From NCBI RefSeq assembly GCF_019966545.1, contig NZ_JAIMIC010000001.1:186001-250000 (forward strand): DNA of 64,000 nucleotides. Direction: 5' to 3'. The DNA comes from Heliomarina baculiformis (GTDB taxonomy: Bacteria > Pseudomonadota > Alphaproteobacteria > Rhodobacterales > Rhodobacteraceae). The notes under the pieces are model-generated. The model was not told the DNA's origin. It ran no database searches and saw only the letters and a list, made by a program, of their open reading frames with translations. The translations under genes were made by a program, and so were the position numbers. Numbering within the stretch: position 1 is the first letter of the stretch; each line of letters starts with the position of its first letter. Positions 41,437 through 50,794 of the stretch are shown piece after piece.

Positions 41437-43857
41437 TCAGCCCGACGCCCCGCCGAGCGAACGCCCCTCTGCCGTTCCGTGCCCCGTAGCGGACGCGCGG
41501 TTCATCGCGGCCCAGACCCGGGCGGGTGACATGGGCATGTCGATATGAGGCACATCCTTACCGCCCGAGTTCAGCGCGTCAATCACCGCGTTGACGACTG
41601 ACGGGGGTGATCCGATAGCCCCGGCCTCGCCGCAGCCTTTTACCCCCAGCGGGTTATGGGTACAGGGCGTGGCGCAGGAATGATCCACCTCGAAATTCGG
41701 CAGATCCGAGGCGCGCGGCATGGCGTAATCCATATAGCTTGCCGAGAGCAACTGCCCGTTCTCGTCATAAACACAGTTCTCGAGCAGCGCCTGCCCGATT
41801 CCCTGAGCAAGGCCACCATGGACCTGTCCCGACACGATCATCGGGTTGACCACATTGCCGAAATCATCCGCCGCCATCATCCGCTCGATGGTCACCTTGC
41901 CGGTGTCCGGATCGACCTCGACCTCGCAGGCATAGGCGCCCGAAGGGTAGGTAAAGTTGCTCGGATCGTAAAAGGCGGTTTCCTCCAGCCCCGGCTCGAG
42001 ATCTTCGAGCGGGTAGTTATGCGGCACATAGGCCGCGAGGCATACATCGCCCCAGGCCACGGATTTATCCGTGCCGGCAACGCTGAACGCCCCGTCTTTC
42101 AGCTCGATATCCGCGTCCGAGGCTTCCATCAGGTGGGCCGCGATCTTCTTGGCCTTGTTGATGACCTTTTCTGCGGCGCGCACCATGGCCGACCCGCCAA
42201 CGGCGAGCGAGCGCGAGCCATAGGTGCCCATACCCATCGGCGTATTGGCCGTATCGCCATGCACGATCTCGATCATGCTTTCATCGATGCCGATCATCTC
42301 GGCGATCACCTGCGGAAAGGCCGTCTCATGCCCCTGCCCGTGGCTGTGCGAGCCTGTCATCACCACAAGCCCGCCGGTCGCGTTGACCCGCACCGTGGCT
42401 GATTCATAAAGCCCCGCCCGCGCGCCAAGCTGCCCGACAAGGTTCGACGGCGCGATGCCGCAGGCCTCGATATAGCAGTTGATGCCCAGACCGCGCAGCT
42501 TGCCCTTGGCCTCACTTTGCCTGCGCCGCTCGGCAAAACCCGCGATGTCGGCCATCTCTTCCAGCTTGTCCATCGTCGCGCCGTAATCGCCAGTGTCATA
42601 GGTCACCGCGACAGGCGTGTCATAAGGGAACTCGGTGATGAAATTCTGGCGGCGCAGCGCGATGGGATCGACCCCAAGCTCGCGCGCCGCCTTGTCGATC
42701 ACCCGTTCCAGCTGATAAGTCGCCTCGGGCCGCCCGGCACCGCGATAGGCATCCACAGGCACGGTGTTGGTGAACACGGCTTTGACGTTCACATAGATGT
42801 TCGGCGTCTTGTAATTCCCCGCCATCAACACCCCGTGCAGCCACGTGGGCACGCTGGGCGCAAAAGTCGACAGATACGCGCCCATATTGGCGTGGGTCTC
42901 GGTCCGGACGGCGGTAAAGTTGTTATCCGCATCCAGCGCCAGCTCGATCTTCGTCACGTGATCGCGCCCATGGGCATCCGAGATAAACGCCTCGGACCGC
43001 GAACTGGTCCATTTTACCGGGCGGTTGATCGCCTTGGCGGCAAAGGTACAGAACGCCTCTTCGGCATAGTGAAAGATCTTGGTGCCGAAACCGCCGCCCA
43101 CATCGGGCGCCACAACACGAAGCTTGTGCTCGGGGATCCCCAGCACAAAGGCGCCCATAAGCAGGCGGATCACATGCGGGTTCTGCGAGGTGGTATACAG
43201 CGTCGAATTGCCGGTGCCGCGCTCGAAATCACCCACGGCGACGCGCGGCTCCATCGGGTTGGCCACAAGCCGGTTGTTGACCAGTTCAAGCGTGGTCACA
43301 TGGGCTGCGTTCTGGATGGCTTCCTCCACCGCGCCCTTGTTTTCCTCGACGAAACCCCAGTCATAGCAAAGGTTCGAGGTCAGGTCGTCATGCACCTTGG
43401 TGGCACCTTCCTTCAGCGCCTCTTTCATGTTGATGACGGCGGGCAGCTCCTCAAGATCGACCTCGATCGCCTCAACCGCATCGCGGGCCTGCTCGGCGGT
43501 ATCGGCCACCACGGCGGCAATCGGATCGCCCACATGGCGCACCTTGCCCTGTGCCAGTACCGGATGCGGCGGCTCCTGCATGACCTCGCCGTGGCGGTCG
43601 GTCACCTGCCAGCCGCATGGCAACCCGCCGATGCCTTCGAAATCCTTGCCGGTAAAGATCCGCACCACGCCGGGCATTGCCTCGGCGGCGTTGGTATCAA
43701 TGCCGTTGATCTTTCCGTGCGCCACGTCCGAACGCAGGAAATGCACATAGGCCTGTCCGCGAATATTGATGTCGTCGGTATAGTTCCCGGCTCCGGTCAA
43801 AAACCGCACGTCTTCGCGCCGCTTGCTGCTGGCGCCGATGCCGCTGTCCTTTGGCAT
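41437..43857 (-). CDS. coxL: Molybdenum hydroxylase large subunit, form II CoxL-like
   Basis: This 806-residue molybdopterin-binding subunit of the xanthine oxidase family bears the active site. The diagnostic motif AYRGAGR is at 370-376, which marks form II; form I CO dehydrogenases have AYxCSFR with the Cu-binding Cys. There is no such Cys here, so efficient CO oxidation should not be assumed. Other family sequences are [17 protein letters not shown] and [16 protein letters not shown], and near the end [16 protein letters not shown] holds the catalytic Glu. The start MPKDSGIG has GGAGGAG upstream. The true substrate is unknown. Confidence 0.94.
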   Translation of the reverse strand: MPKDSGIGASSKRREDVRFLTGAGNYTDDINIRGQAYVHFLRSDVAHGKINGIDTNAAEAMPGVVRIFTGKDFEGIGGLPCGWQVTDRHGEVMQEPPHPVLAQGKVRHVGDPIAAVVADTAEQARDAVEAIEVDLEELPAVINMKEALKEGATKVHDDLTSNLCYDWGFVEENKGAVEEAIQNAAHVTTLELVNNRLVANPMEPRVAVGDFERGTGNSTLYTTSQNPHVIRLLMGAFVLGIPEHKLRVVAPDVGGGFGTKIFHYAEEAFCTFAAKAINRPVKWTSSRSEAFISDAHGRDHVTKIELALDADNNFTAVRTETHANMGAYLSTFAPSVPTWLHGVLMAGNYKTPNIYVNVKAVFTNTVPVDAYRGAGRPEATYQLERVIDKAARELGVDPIALRRQNFITEFPYDTPVAVTYDTGDYGATMDKLEEMADIAGFAERRRQSEAKGKLRGLGINCYIEACGIAPSNLVGQLGARAGLYESATVRVNATGGLVVMTGSHSHGQGHETAFPQVIAEMIGIDESMIEIVHGDTANTPMGMGTYGSRSLAVGGSAMVRAAEKVINKAKKIAAHLMEASDADIELKDGAFSVAGTDKSVAWGDVCLAAYVPHNYPLEDLEPGLEETAFYDPSNFTYPSGAYACEVEVDPDTGKVTIERMMAADDFGNVVNPMIVSGQVHGGLAQGIGQALLENCVYDENGQLLSASYMDYAMPRASDLPNFEVDHSCATPCTHNPLGVKGCGEAGAIGSPPSVVNAVIDALNSGGKDVPHIDMPMSPARVWAAMNRASATGHGTAEGRSLGGASG

Positions 43858-43999
43858 GGGTAAACTCCTCCCTGGGTGGTGCACGTCTCCGGTGCACCGA
43901 TGATTGCTGCCCCGCCTTCCCTTTCACCTCTTGTCAGGTGTCCTCCAAAGGGATCGGCAGGCCTGTTGGCGGTCAGCCCGTCCGGGCAAGACTGCGATG

Positions 44000-44485
44000 T
44001 TATTCAGCGGCGATGGCGCCGACATCCTGACCGGAAGCCGCGAGGACCGCCTTGACGATGTTATGGTATCCGGTGCAGCGACAGATATTGCCCTGCAGGT
44101 AATTGCGGATCTCGGACTCGCTTGGCTTGGGGTTCTCCTTGAGCAGCGCCGCCGCGCTCATCACCATGCCCGGCGTGCAGAAGCCGCATTGCAGCCCGTG
44201 ATGATCCTGAAACGCCTGCTGGATCACGTTGAGCGAGCCGTCCGCATTGGCCTGACCTTCGATGGTGGCCACATCGGCCCCTTCCGCTTCGAGCGCGAGC
44301 ATGGTGCAGGATTTCACCGCGTCGCCATTCACATGCACAAGACAGGCACCGCATTGCGAGGTGTCGCAGCCCACATGCGTTCCGGTCAGACCGGCCTGTT
44401 CGCGCAGGAAGCTGACCAGCAGAGTGCGGCCCTCGACCTCGCCGGAAACGGATTTTCCGTTCACCGTCATTTTCACAGATGTCAT
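44000..44485 (-). CDS. coxS: Molybdenum hydroxylase [2Fe-2S] subunit, CoxS-like
   Basis: This 161-residue small subunit has two [2Fe-2S] clusters. The N-terminal plant-type cluster is in [15 protein letters not shown] with a fourth Cys in KSCTM; the C-terminal cluster is in GFCTPGMVM and [10 protein letters not shown]. It shuttles electrons from the molybdenum centre in CoxL to FAD in CoxM. It is the first gene of coxSLM; the upstream 125 bp is AT-richer and probably holds the promoter. Confidence 0.95.
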   Translation of the reverse strand: MTSVKMTVNGKSVSGEVEGRTLLVSFLREQAGLTGTHVGCDTSQCGACLVHVNGDAVKSCTMLALEAEGADVATIEGQANADGSLNVIQQAFQDHHGLQCGFCTPGMVMSAAALLKENPKPSESEIRNYLQGNICRCTGYHNIVKAVLAASGQDVGAIAAE

Positions 44486-44610
44486 TCAGATCCTCCCTCG
44501 GGATTAAGTGCTTATCAATTAGTTAAACACGAGGCCAAAGGATTGAGAACCGAAATTTTCTGCGCCTTTGGTCTAATGGCCGTTCGCGGTCGATGCTGAC
44601 CGTTCCGGCA

Positions 44611-45624
44611 TCACCCTTGGGTCTTGCCCGACCTCGGCTGCGGGCGGGTCGGGATTTCCTTAAGTAGGCCGCCCACCCCCATCTCCGCGATTCCGGCGCT
44701 GGTGACCTCCAGCCCGCAGAGCGTTCTTTCGATGACCCAGTCAATGCCGCTCAGCGCCGGCGAGCGTGCGCTGCCCGGCAGGCCGATCACCGGACGCTTG
44801 CGCCTGTCGGCCCCAAGATGGCCGAGAAACAACAGGTTGCCGGGATCAACGGGCATGCCGAAGCGGATCATCGTGCCACCGGCGGCGCGCAGCGCCTCGG
44901 GCGCGATGTCATGCGGATCGGAGGTGGCCGAGCCGGTGAGGATCAGAACAAGGTCTTCGGTGGTCTCGGCAATGGCCGCCGCGAGGGCCTCGGTTGCATG
45001 GGGCACGGTGCGGCGCAGTGACAGGGTCACGCCCATCCGCTCCATCCTCGCGTGCATCATCCGCCAGCCCTTGTCGCCTGCATCGCGCGAGACCAGCGTT
45101 TCAATCAGCACGGCCGTTTTCAGGGCCACCGGCGCAATGTGCACCGCGCCGAGCGCCTCGGCGCAGGCAGCTTGTAGATGGCTTTCAGGAACGGCGTATG
45201 AAATGATCTTGACCGTCGCCACCATGCCGCCCGCGTCCATGCGTTGCCAGCGCGGGACCGTGGCAAGCGTGATCATCGGCTGCACCGCGTTGACCGCATT
45301 CACCCGCGCCGCGTCGATCACTGCCACGCCGGGGTGGTTGGCAAGCAGGTTGACCCGCCCGGTGAAAGGTTCGCTCAGATGCACCCCGGCGCCTGCCGGG
45401 TCGGGCACCAGCGCGTGGGCCAAACGGAGGGCCGAGGCATCCTCGCCGATATCGCCGGGTTCAAGCTGCGCGACAGTGATTTCGTACCAGCCCTCGGCCA
45501 GCAGCGCCGCCAAATCCTGCTTAGCTAGCAGCTTGCCTTTGCGCAGCCGCCCGCCGGCCAGTTGCACAGAATGCGCAAGGACGTGACCCTGCGCCTTTTC
45601 GGTGGGGATCACACCGAATTTCAT
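44611..45624 (-). CDS. Molybdopterin-binding (MoCF-domain) protein
   Basis: This 337-residue protein has a C-terminal MoaB/Mog-like molybdopterin-binding fold, seen in DLVLILTGSATSDPHDIAPEALRAAGG and VIGLPGSARSPALSG. The N-terminal half (FGVIPTEKAQGHVLAHSVQL) resembles the MoeA entry region. It is not a full MoeA. It is co-translated with XdhC (ATGA overlap) next to the coxSLM genes, so a role in inserting or tailoring the molybdenum cofactor of this hydroxylase is likely by context. Confidence 0.85.
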   Translation of the reverse strand: MKFGVIPTEKAQGHVLAHSVQLAGGRLRKGKLLAKQDLAALLAEGWYEITVAQLEPGDIGEDASALRLAHALVPDPAGAGVHLSEPFTGRVNLLANHPGVAVIDAARVNAVNAVQPMITLATVPRWQRMDAGGMVATVKIISYAVPESHLQAACAEALGAVHIAPVALKTAVLIETLVSRDAGDKGWRMMHARMERMGVTLSLRRTVPHATEALAAAIAETTEDLVLILTGSATSDPHDIAPEALRAAGGTMIRFGMPVDPGNLLFLGHLGADRRKRPVIGLPGSARSPALSGIDWVIERTLCGLEVTSAGIAEMGVGGLLKEIPTRPQPRSGKTQG

Positions 45625-46586
45625 CCCTTGCGCAGCACCTGTGTCATCTGAGCCAGCACCGCAACCGCGATTTCCGACGGGCCAGCCGCCCCGATATCAA
45701 GCCCGATGGGGCCGTGTATGCGGGCGATGTCCTCATCCGTCATCCCCTCGGCCTTCATCCGTTCTACCCGCTTGGCATGTGTGCGGGTCGAACCGAGCGC
45801 GCCGATGTAGAACACATCCGAACGCAGCGCGGCGATCAATGCCGGGTCGTCGAGCTTGGGGTCATGGGTCAGCAAAACAAGCGCGGTGCGGGCGTCGAGC
45901 CCCAGTTCGGCCACCGCTTCGTCCGGCCAGTCGTGGCGCAGGGTCACACCCGGAAAGCGCGCTTCGGAGGCGAAGGTTTCACGCGGGTCGATCACCGCCG
46001 GGTCATAGCCCGCGATCTGCGCCATCGGCACCAGCGCCTGCGCGATATGCACAGCCCCGACCACGATCAGCCTTAGTGGCGGGTTGTGAACGTCGACGAA
46101 AGTCTCTCCGTCTTCCTCGAAACCGGACCGGTCCATGCGCAGCCGGTTCGCATAGCCGTCGCGGACGATACGGCGCGCGCCACTATTGATGTTCACCTCG
46201 TAGACAAGACTTTCCCGCCCCGACCGCGCCTCGACCAGTTCGGCCAAAATCGCCTCGGGCAACGCCGCGCCGACGGGTTCGACCAGCACGCGGATCGTGC
46301 CGCCACAGGCAAGCCCGACGGCAAAGGCATCGTCATCGCTCACCCCGAATTCTAGCAACCGATGCCTGCCGTCCTCGATCGCCTCGAGCGCCTCGACGAT
46401 CACCGCGCCTTCGACACAGCCGCCCGAGACCGAACCTTCGATCTGCCCGCCGCCGCCGACCACAAGCTGTGCGCCAACGCGGCGCGGGGCGCTGCCCCAT
46501 GTCTCGACCACCGTCGCCAGCGCCGCGCCGGTGCCGTCGCGAAACCAGTTGAGGGCGGTTTCCGGGATATTGTCGAAACGATCCAT
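45621..46586 (-). CDS. xdhC: XdhC/CoxI-family molybdenum cofactor maturation protein
   Basis: This 321-residue protein of the XdhC family binds and protects sulfurated molybdenum cofactor before insertion into xanthine oxidase-type enzymes. The N-terminal XdhC_CoxI domain shows TWGSAPRRVGAQLVV and EGSVSGGCVEGAV; the C-terminal Rossmann domain begins RLIVVGAVHIAQAL. MDRFDN at 46586 with GGAGA upstream is chosen; an earlier in-frame Met would translate the repeat array. The repeat array 46616-46642 lies 30-56 bp upstream of the start. Confidence 0.92.
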   Translation of the reverse strand: MDRFDNIPETALNWFRDGTGAALATVVETWGSAPRRVGAQLVVGGGGQIEGSVSGGCVEGAVIVEALEAIEDGRHRLLEFGVSDDDAFAVGLACGGTIRVLVEPVGAALPEAILAELVEARSGRESLVYEVNINSGARRIVRDGYANRLRMDRSGFEEDGETFVDVHNPPLRLIVVGAVHIAQALVPMAQIAGYDPAVIDPRETFASEARFPGVTLRHDWPDEAVAELGLDARTALVLLTHDPKLDDPALIAALRSDVFYIGALGSTRTHAKRVERMKAEGMTDEDIARIHGPIGLDIGAAGPSEIAVAVLAQMTQVLRKG

Positions 46587-46615
46587 CGGTGTCTCCTTCT
46601 GGGCCGGTGATATCC

Positions 46616-46642
46616 GTACACCACCTGTACACCCCCTGTGCA
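46616..46642 (-). repeat. Phased 11-bp TGTAC repeat array upstream of xdhC (copy B)
   Basis: On the minus strand TGCAC (46642-46638), TGTAC (46631-46627) and TGTAC (46620-46616) follow each other with an exact 11-bp period and spacers AGGGGG and AGGTGG. Over 26 bases from the end of the first unit it differs from copy A (21517-21560) at one position. Confidence 0.75.
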
Positions 46643-46681
46643 GCACGCGTCGGACAAATCCGATATGGGTGCGCAGGAACT

Positions 46682-46721
46682 AGAAAGCAAAATGGCCGAC
46701 CGCTGGCAACAGCGATCGGCC
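46682..46721 (-). terminator. Terminator of the OmpA-family gene
   Basis: A 12-bp stem with one mismatch (GGCCGACCGCTG 46694-46705 and CAGCGATCGGCC 46710-46721, loop GCAA) is followed on the minus strand by ATTTTGCTTTC. It separates this gene from xdhC. Confidence 0.8.
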
Positions 46722-46746
46722 TGATCCCGCGCTAAGGCGCGAATGC

Positions 46747-48270
46747 TTAGTTCAGCAGCGGGGTGATCCGACGCACCGCAACCCGGCGGTTGGCGCTTTC
46801 AGCGGTTGCCGTCGGCACCTTGAGGTCGGATTCACCATAGCCCTGCACCACGAGGTTTTCCGGCGGCACGTCGAAATACTCGGTGAGTGCCAGCGCGACG
46901 GTTTCCGCGCGACGGTCGGACAGCGCAAGGTTCAGCCCGGCAGTGCCGACCGCGTCGGTATGGCCTTCGATCAGGAAGACGTCAGCAGGGTTCTTCTGGA
47001 TCGCATCACGCATGGCCGCGCCCAGCGCGGCAAGGTCCTGCGCCTGATCCGGACGTATCACCGACGAGCCGGTTTCAAAGTTCACGTTATCGACTTCGAT
47101 CTCGGGCACCAGACGACGCACCGCATCAATGTTCCGGATCTGCGACAGTGAGAAGCGGCGTTCGATCTGGTCGCTTTGTGTGGCCTGCATCGCAAGTTGC
47201 AGGTCGTTGCGGCTTACGTTGTTGTTGTAATAGACGGAATCGCCGCGATAGGTCGGCAGTTCACTGACCTGAACCGACTCCACTTGGCGGGTGTCATCGA
47301 AGAGCGTGACTTCGCGCCCATCGGGCAGGATACGCGTGCGGCGCAGCACACGCCCGTCGGCGGCGCGGATCGTCACGACCTGGCTGCCATCGGCATTGGT
47401 CACGTAGTTACGGGTCGACCCATCATTGAAGGTCTCGGTGCGCAATTCGCTGCCCGGACGCTGCAAGAGAATGTCATCGTCCTTGATGACGCGCAGACCG
47501 TTGTCGCCTTGAACAACAGCGCGGTCACCAGAATTGGTTACGACCTTGTCGTTGTTCTTGAGCAGCTGGCTGATTGCCAGCGCGCCGGCGCCGAGGATGG
47601 CAATCTTGCCAAGGTCCGAGATGCCGTCATCGTCGTCTTCGACGACCTGATTGGCCGTGGTGTTGAATTCCTGGCTCGAGCTACGCACGTCGCCTTTTTC
47701 GATCCGGCGCGTGGTCACGTCGCCTTCGCCTTCGCTGCTGGCGGCTGCGGTTTCGGTCTGGATTTCGGCGGCAGCATCGGCCTGTGCCTGACTATCCATT
47801 TCCGGGGCCGCGTCCTGGTCGGCGGCGCGTTCGGCCTGACGCTCGGCTTTTCGCTCCGCTTTGCGTTCGGCCTTGCGCTCTGCCTTGCGTTCCTCGGCGG
47901 TCATCTCTGTGGTCGCTTCGGTCGTGTCGGCATTCTGCTGATTTGCATCTGCGGCCTGCTGTTGCTCGGTCTCTACAGCCTGCTCCGTTTCAGCATTTGC
48001 TTCCTGTGCGGCAATGGCGTCAGCAGCGGCCTTTTCAGCCTCGGCTTCGCGTTCCGCCTGACGTTCAGCTTTCCGCTCTGCCTTGCGTTCCGCTTTTCGC
48101 TCGGCCTTTTCGGCAGCCTTCTGGGCTTCGGCCTGATTTTCAAGACGCTCTTGCTGTTCGGCCTTTTCCAACTGGGGATCGGCGTCGCCCTGCGCGTAGA
48201 CCGCGTGCGGCATGGCAAGAGATCCGGCGATCAGCAGCGCCGTCGTGGATTTCAAAACCTGTTTCATCAT
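46747..48270 (-). CDS. OmpA-family outer-membrane protein with charged coiled-coil region
   Basis: This 507-residue exported protein has a Sec signal peptide (VLKSTTALLIAGSLAMPHAVYA). Then about 170 residues are made almost only of Glu, Ala, Lys, Arg and Gln, with tandem AERK units in two blocks split by a Gln/Asn/Thr-rich spacer. A hydrophobic stretch DLGKIAILGAGALAISQLL follows, then a beta-rich middle region. The C-terminal OmpA peptidoglycan-binding domain has VNFETGSSVIRPDQ, IEGHTDAVG and LSDRRAETVA. It probably links the outer membrane to peptidoglycan. The ATG at 48270 has AAGGA at good spacing. It interrupts the cox accessory genes but has its own terminator. Confidence 0.88.
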   Translation of the reverse strand: MMKQVLKSTTALLIAGSLAMPHAVYAQGDADPQLEKAEQQERLENQAEAQKAAEKAERKAERKAERKAERQAEREAEAEKAAADAIAAQEANAETEQAVETEQQQAADANQQNADTTEATTEMTAEERKAERKAERKAERKAERQAERAADQDAAPEMDSQAQADAAAEIQTETAAASSEGEGDVTTRRIEKGDVRSSSQEFNTTANQVVEDDDDGISDLGKIAILGAGALAISQLLKNNDKVVTNSGDRAVVQGDNGLRVIKDDDILLQRPGSELRTETFNDGSTRNYVTNADGSQVVTIRAADGRVLRRTRILPDGREVTLFDDTRQVESVQVSELPTYRGDSVYYNNNVSRNDLQLAMQATQSDQIERRFSLSQIRNIDAVRRLVPEIEVDNVNFETGSSVIRPDQAQDLAALGAAMRDAIQKNPADVFLIEGHTDAVGTAGLNLALSDRRAETVALALTEYFDVPPENLVVQGYGESDLKVPTATAESANRRVAVRRITPLLN

Positions 48271-48370
48271 ACTCGTCCTTGTACAAACTAAACTTTCGAC
48301 GTGTCGGTAAACGCGACGGACGGCGTTGGGTTGCATCACAATCAAGTAAATGCCCGCTTTCAGCGTGCGA

Positions 48371-49630
48371 TTAGGAGTCGAGAAGATCCATAAGACGCTG
48401 TTTTTCCCCGTGATCTTCGCTGCGAGATATCTGGGCGGCCAGTTCTTCGAGCGATGCGATGGAATGGCCCGCGCGAAAACTGTCCACATGGGGCAGCATC
48501 GCCGCAATGCCGCGGGCCTTGGGCGCGAAGCCATCCCAGCGCAACAGCGGATTGAGCCAGATCAGCCGCCGCGCCGACAGGTGCAACCGATCGGTTTCGC
48601 GGGCCAGCGCCTCGGGGTCGCCCCGGTCGAGCCCGTCGGTGATCAGCAGCACCACGGCGCCCTGCCCCATCACCCGACGCGACCAGTCGCGGTTGAATTC
48701 ATGCAGGCAAGCGCCGATGCGGGTGCCGCCCTCCCAGTCCTGCGCATCGGCTCCGGCGGATTTCAGCGCCGCGTCCACATCGCGGGTGTTGAGGTGACGG
48801 GTGATGTTGGTGAGCCTTGTGCCAAAGGTGAAGGCGTGCACCCGCGACCAGCCCGCCCCGCGATTATTGGCGACCGCATGCAGGAAATGCAGGATCAGCC
48901 GGGAATACTGGCTCATCGAGCCCGAGATATCGCAGAGCGCGACGAGGTTGGGCCAGCGCGGTCGCGGTTCGCGCCGCGCGAGCGTGCGGAATTCGCCGCC
49001 CTGCCGCAGGGAAATGCGCAAGGTGCCACGCCAGTCGATCCGGGGGCCGAGCGGCGCGGCCTGCAAACGGCGCGACAGGATCGGTTTGACCGGAAGGGTC
49101 AACCGGGCAAGCATCCGCTTGGCCTCGGCGATTTCCTCGGTGCTCATCTGTTCGAAGTCGAGGCTGCGCAGGCGTTCCTCGCCGGACATGGTCTGGCTCG
49201 CGTCGATCTCGATCAGGATCTCGTCTTCGGCGGCTTCGTCGCTGTCGGGCGGTTCCGGCCCCTGCCCGTCGAGCAGCGCCTCGGCTGCGCGTTTTTCTGC
49301 GGCGTCGGCGGTGCGTTCCTCCTGCACACCCCGGATCGCAGGCAGCATCATCGCCATCATGTGTTCGAGATAGCGCGGATCGCGCCAGTAGAGCCGGAAC
49401 ACCTGCGCAAAGACGAGACGATGTTCCGGGCGCGACACGAAACAGGCGTGCAGCACCCAGTAGAAGTCGGCCTTTTCGGTAAAGCCCGCCGCCTCGACCG
49501 CGCGGATCGCGTCGATCACCCGACCTGGCCCCACCGGCAGCCCCGCCTTTCGCAGCGCACGGGCGAAATGGAGGATATTTTGCGCCAGCTTCGGGTGTTC
49601 GGGGAGATCGAGGGGGATGTATTCGGTCAT
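48371..49630 (-). CDS. coxE: VWA-domain protein, CoxE family
   Basis: This 419-residue cytoplasmic protein has a C-terminal von Willebrand A domain with the MIDAS motif CDISGSMSQYS. The N-terminal half is helical, with the GLPVGPGRVIDAIRAVE start common to CoxE. It pairs with the MoxR-type ATPase CoxD encoded 76 bp upstream; such pairs remodel or load metal centres, and CoxD/CoxE act in maturing the CO dehydrogenase active site. The start MTEYIPLD at 49630 is chosen because upstream in-frame residues come from a GC-rich repeat element. Confidence 0.9.
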   Translation of the reverse strand: MTEYIPLDLPEHPKLAQNILHFARALRKAGLPVGPGRVIDAIRAVEAAGFTEKADFYWVLHACFVSRPEHRLVFAQVFRLYWRDPRYLEHMMAMMLPAIRGVQEERTADAAEKRAAEALLDGQGPEPPDSDEAAEDEILIEIDASQTMSGEERLRSLDFEQMSTEEIAEAKRMLARLTLPVKPILSRRLQAAPLGPRIDWRGTLRISLRQGGEFRTLARREPRPRWPNLVALCDISGSMSQYSRLILHFLHAVANNRGAGWSRVHAFTFGTRLTNITRHLNTRDVDAALKSAGADAQDWEGGTRIGACLHEFNRDWSRRVMGQGAVVLLITDGLDRGDPEALARETDRLHLSARRLIWLNPLLRWDGFAPKARGIAAMLPHVDSFRAGHSIASLEELAAQISRSEDHGEKQRLMDLLDS

Positions 49631-49644
49631 GCCGGACGGGACCA

Positions 49645-49698
49645 GGGGGGCTCTGCCCCCCCGCGCTTTGCGCGGTCCCCCGGGATATTTTTGACCCA
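49645..49698 (-). other. GC-rich double hairpin in the coxD-coxE gap
   Basis: GGGGGGC/GCCCCCC (49645-49661, triloop) and CGCGC/GCGCG (49662-49674, triloop) stand side by side, followed on the plus strand by CCCCCGGGATATTTTTGACC. On the minus strand the order is AAAATATCCCGGGGG then the hairpins. The same arrangement, AAATACTCCGGGGG then a hairpin, occurs at 41388-41421. Confidence 0.5.
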
Positions 49699-49706
49699 AA
49701 GAAGCA

Positions 49707-50615
49707 TCAGGCGGGGGCGAGCGAGGCGCGGGCCTGATCGAGGATACGTTTGGCCTCGGAGCCCTGCAATTTGCGGATGTCGTCCTGATATTTGAGGATC
49801 GCGCCCAGCGTGTCCGAGATCAGTTCGGGGCTGAGATTGATCACGTCGAGGGCGAGCAGGCATTTCGCCCAGTCGATCGTTTCCGCGACGCCGGGTTTCT
49901 TGAAGAGGTCCTCGGTCCGCAATTCCTGCACGAATGCGATGATCTCGCGGCTGAGGTTTTCGGCGGCTTCGGGGGCGCGGGCCTTGAGGATGTCCAGTTC
50001 GCGGTCGAAATCCGGGTAGTCGACCCAGTGATAGAGGCAGCGGCGTTTCAGCGCGTCATGGACTTCACGGGTACGGTTGGAGGTGAGGATGACGATGGGC
50101 GGTTCGGGGGCTTTGATTGTGCCGATTTCCGGGATGGTGACCTGGAAATCCGAGAGAGCTTCGAGCAGGAAGGCCTCAAACGGTTCATCGGTGCGGTCGA
50201 GTTCGTCGATGAGCAGGATCGGGGCGCCGCGCGGATCGGGGCGCATGGCGTCGAGCAGCGGACGTTCGGTGAGGAATTCATCGCTGAAGAGTTCCGCCTG
50301 AAGCGCCTTGCGGTCGGCGGTGCCGCTGGCCTCGGCGGTGCGGATCGCCACCATCTGGGCGGGGAAGTTCCATTCATAGACCGCGCTTGCGGCATCGAGA
50401 CCTTCGTAGCATTGCAGCCGGATCAGGCGACGATCGAGGCCGGCGGCGAGCGCCTTGGCGATCTCGGTCTTGCCCACGCCTGCCTCGCCTTCGAGAAAGA
50501 GCGGGCGGCCCAGTTTCAGCGACAGGAACACGACCGTCGCGAGGGCGCGACCGCAGATGTAATCCTGTCCGGCCAGCATGGTCTGAACAGCGTCGATGGA
50601 GTCTGGAAATTTCAT
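49707..50615 (-). CDS. coxD: MoxR-family AAA+ ATPase, CoxD
   Basis: This 302-residue ATPase has Walker A GEAGVGKT at 43-50 and Walker B in ILLIDELDR. The arginine-finger region is conserved, with VILTSNRTREVHDALKRRC near 200. GGGAGG is 4 bases before the ATG at 50615; upstream in-frame codons are not family-like. It is the chaperone partner of CoxE. In Oligotropha, CoxD acts in assembling the CO dehydrogenase metal site; that site differs in form II enzymes, so its exact job here is open. Confidence 0.92.
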   Translation of the reverse strand: MKFPDSIDAVQTMLAGQDYICGRALATVVFLSLKLGRPLFLEGEAGVGKTEIAKALAAGLDRRLIRLQCYEGLDAASAVYEWNFPAQMVAIRTAEASGTADRKALQAELFSDEFLTERPLLDAMRPDPRGAPILLIDELDRTDEPFEAFLLEALSDFQVTIPEIGTIKAPEPPIVILTSNRTREVHDALKRRCLYHWVDYPDFDRELDILKARAPEAAENLSREIIAFVQELRTEDLFKKPGVAETIDWAKCLLALDVINLSPELISDTLGAILKYQDDIRKLQGSEAKRILDQARASLAPA

Positions 50616-50794
50616 GTTGCCTCCCCGTGATCGGGTCAGGAGGCCATGAACCAAGGCAGAGGTCAACAGCGGCGATATGTGCCGGGCCGGCAATGGGGCC
50701 CGCGTTATTGACGCAAGGGACGGCAAATGTCATGAATCGGCAAGAAAATTGCGCCAAGCGCAGCCATGTGGACACCACGGGCAACAGGGGCAGA

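Noticed and set aside
40551-44485. Aerobic CO dehydrogenase as the firm function of coxSLM
   Set aside because: CoxL has AYRGAGR (form II) and lacks the Cu-liganding Cys motif of form I, so CO as main substrate is not supported by sequence.
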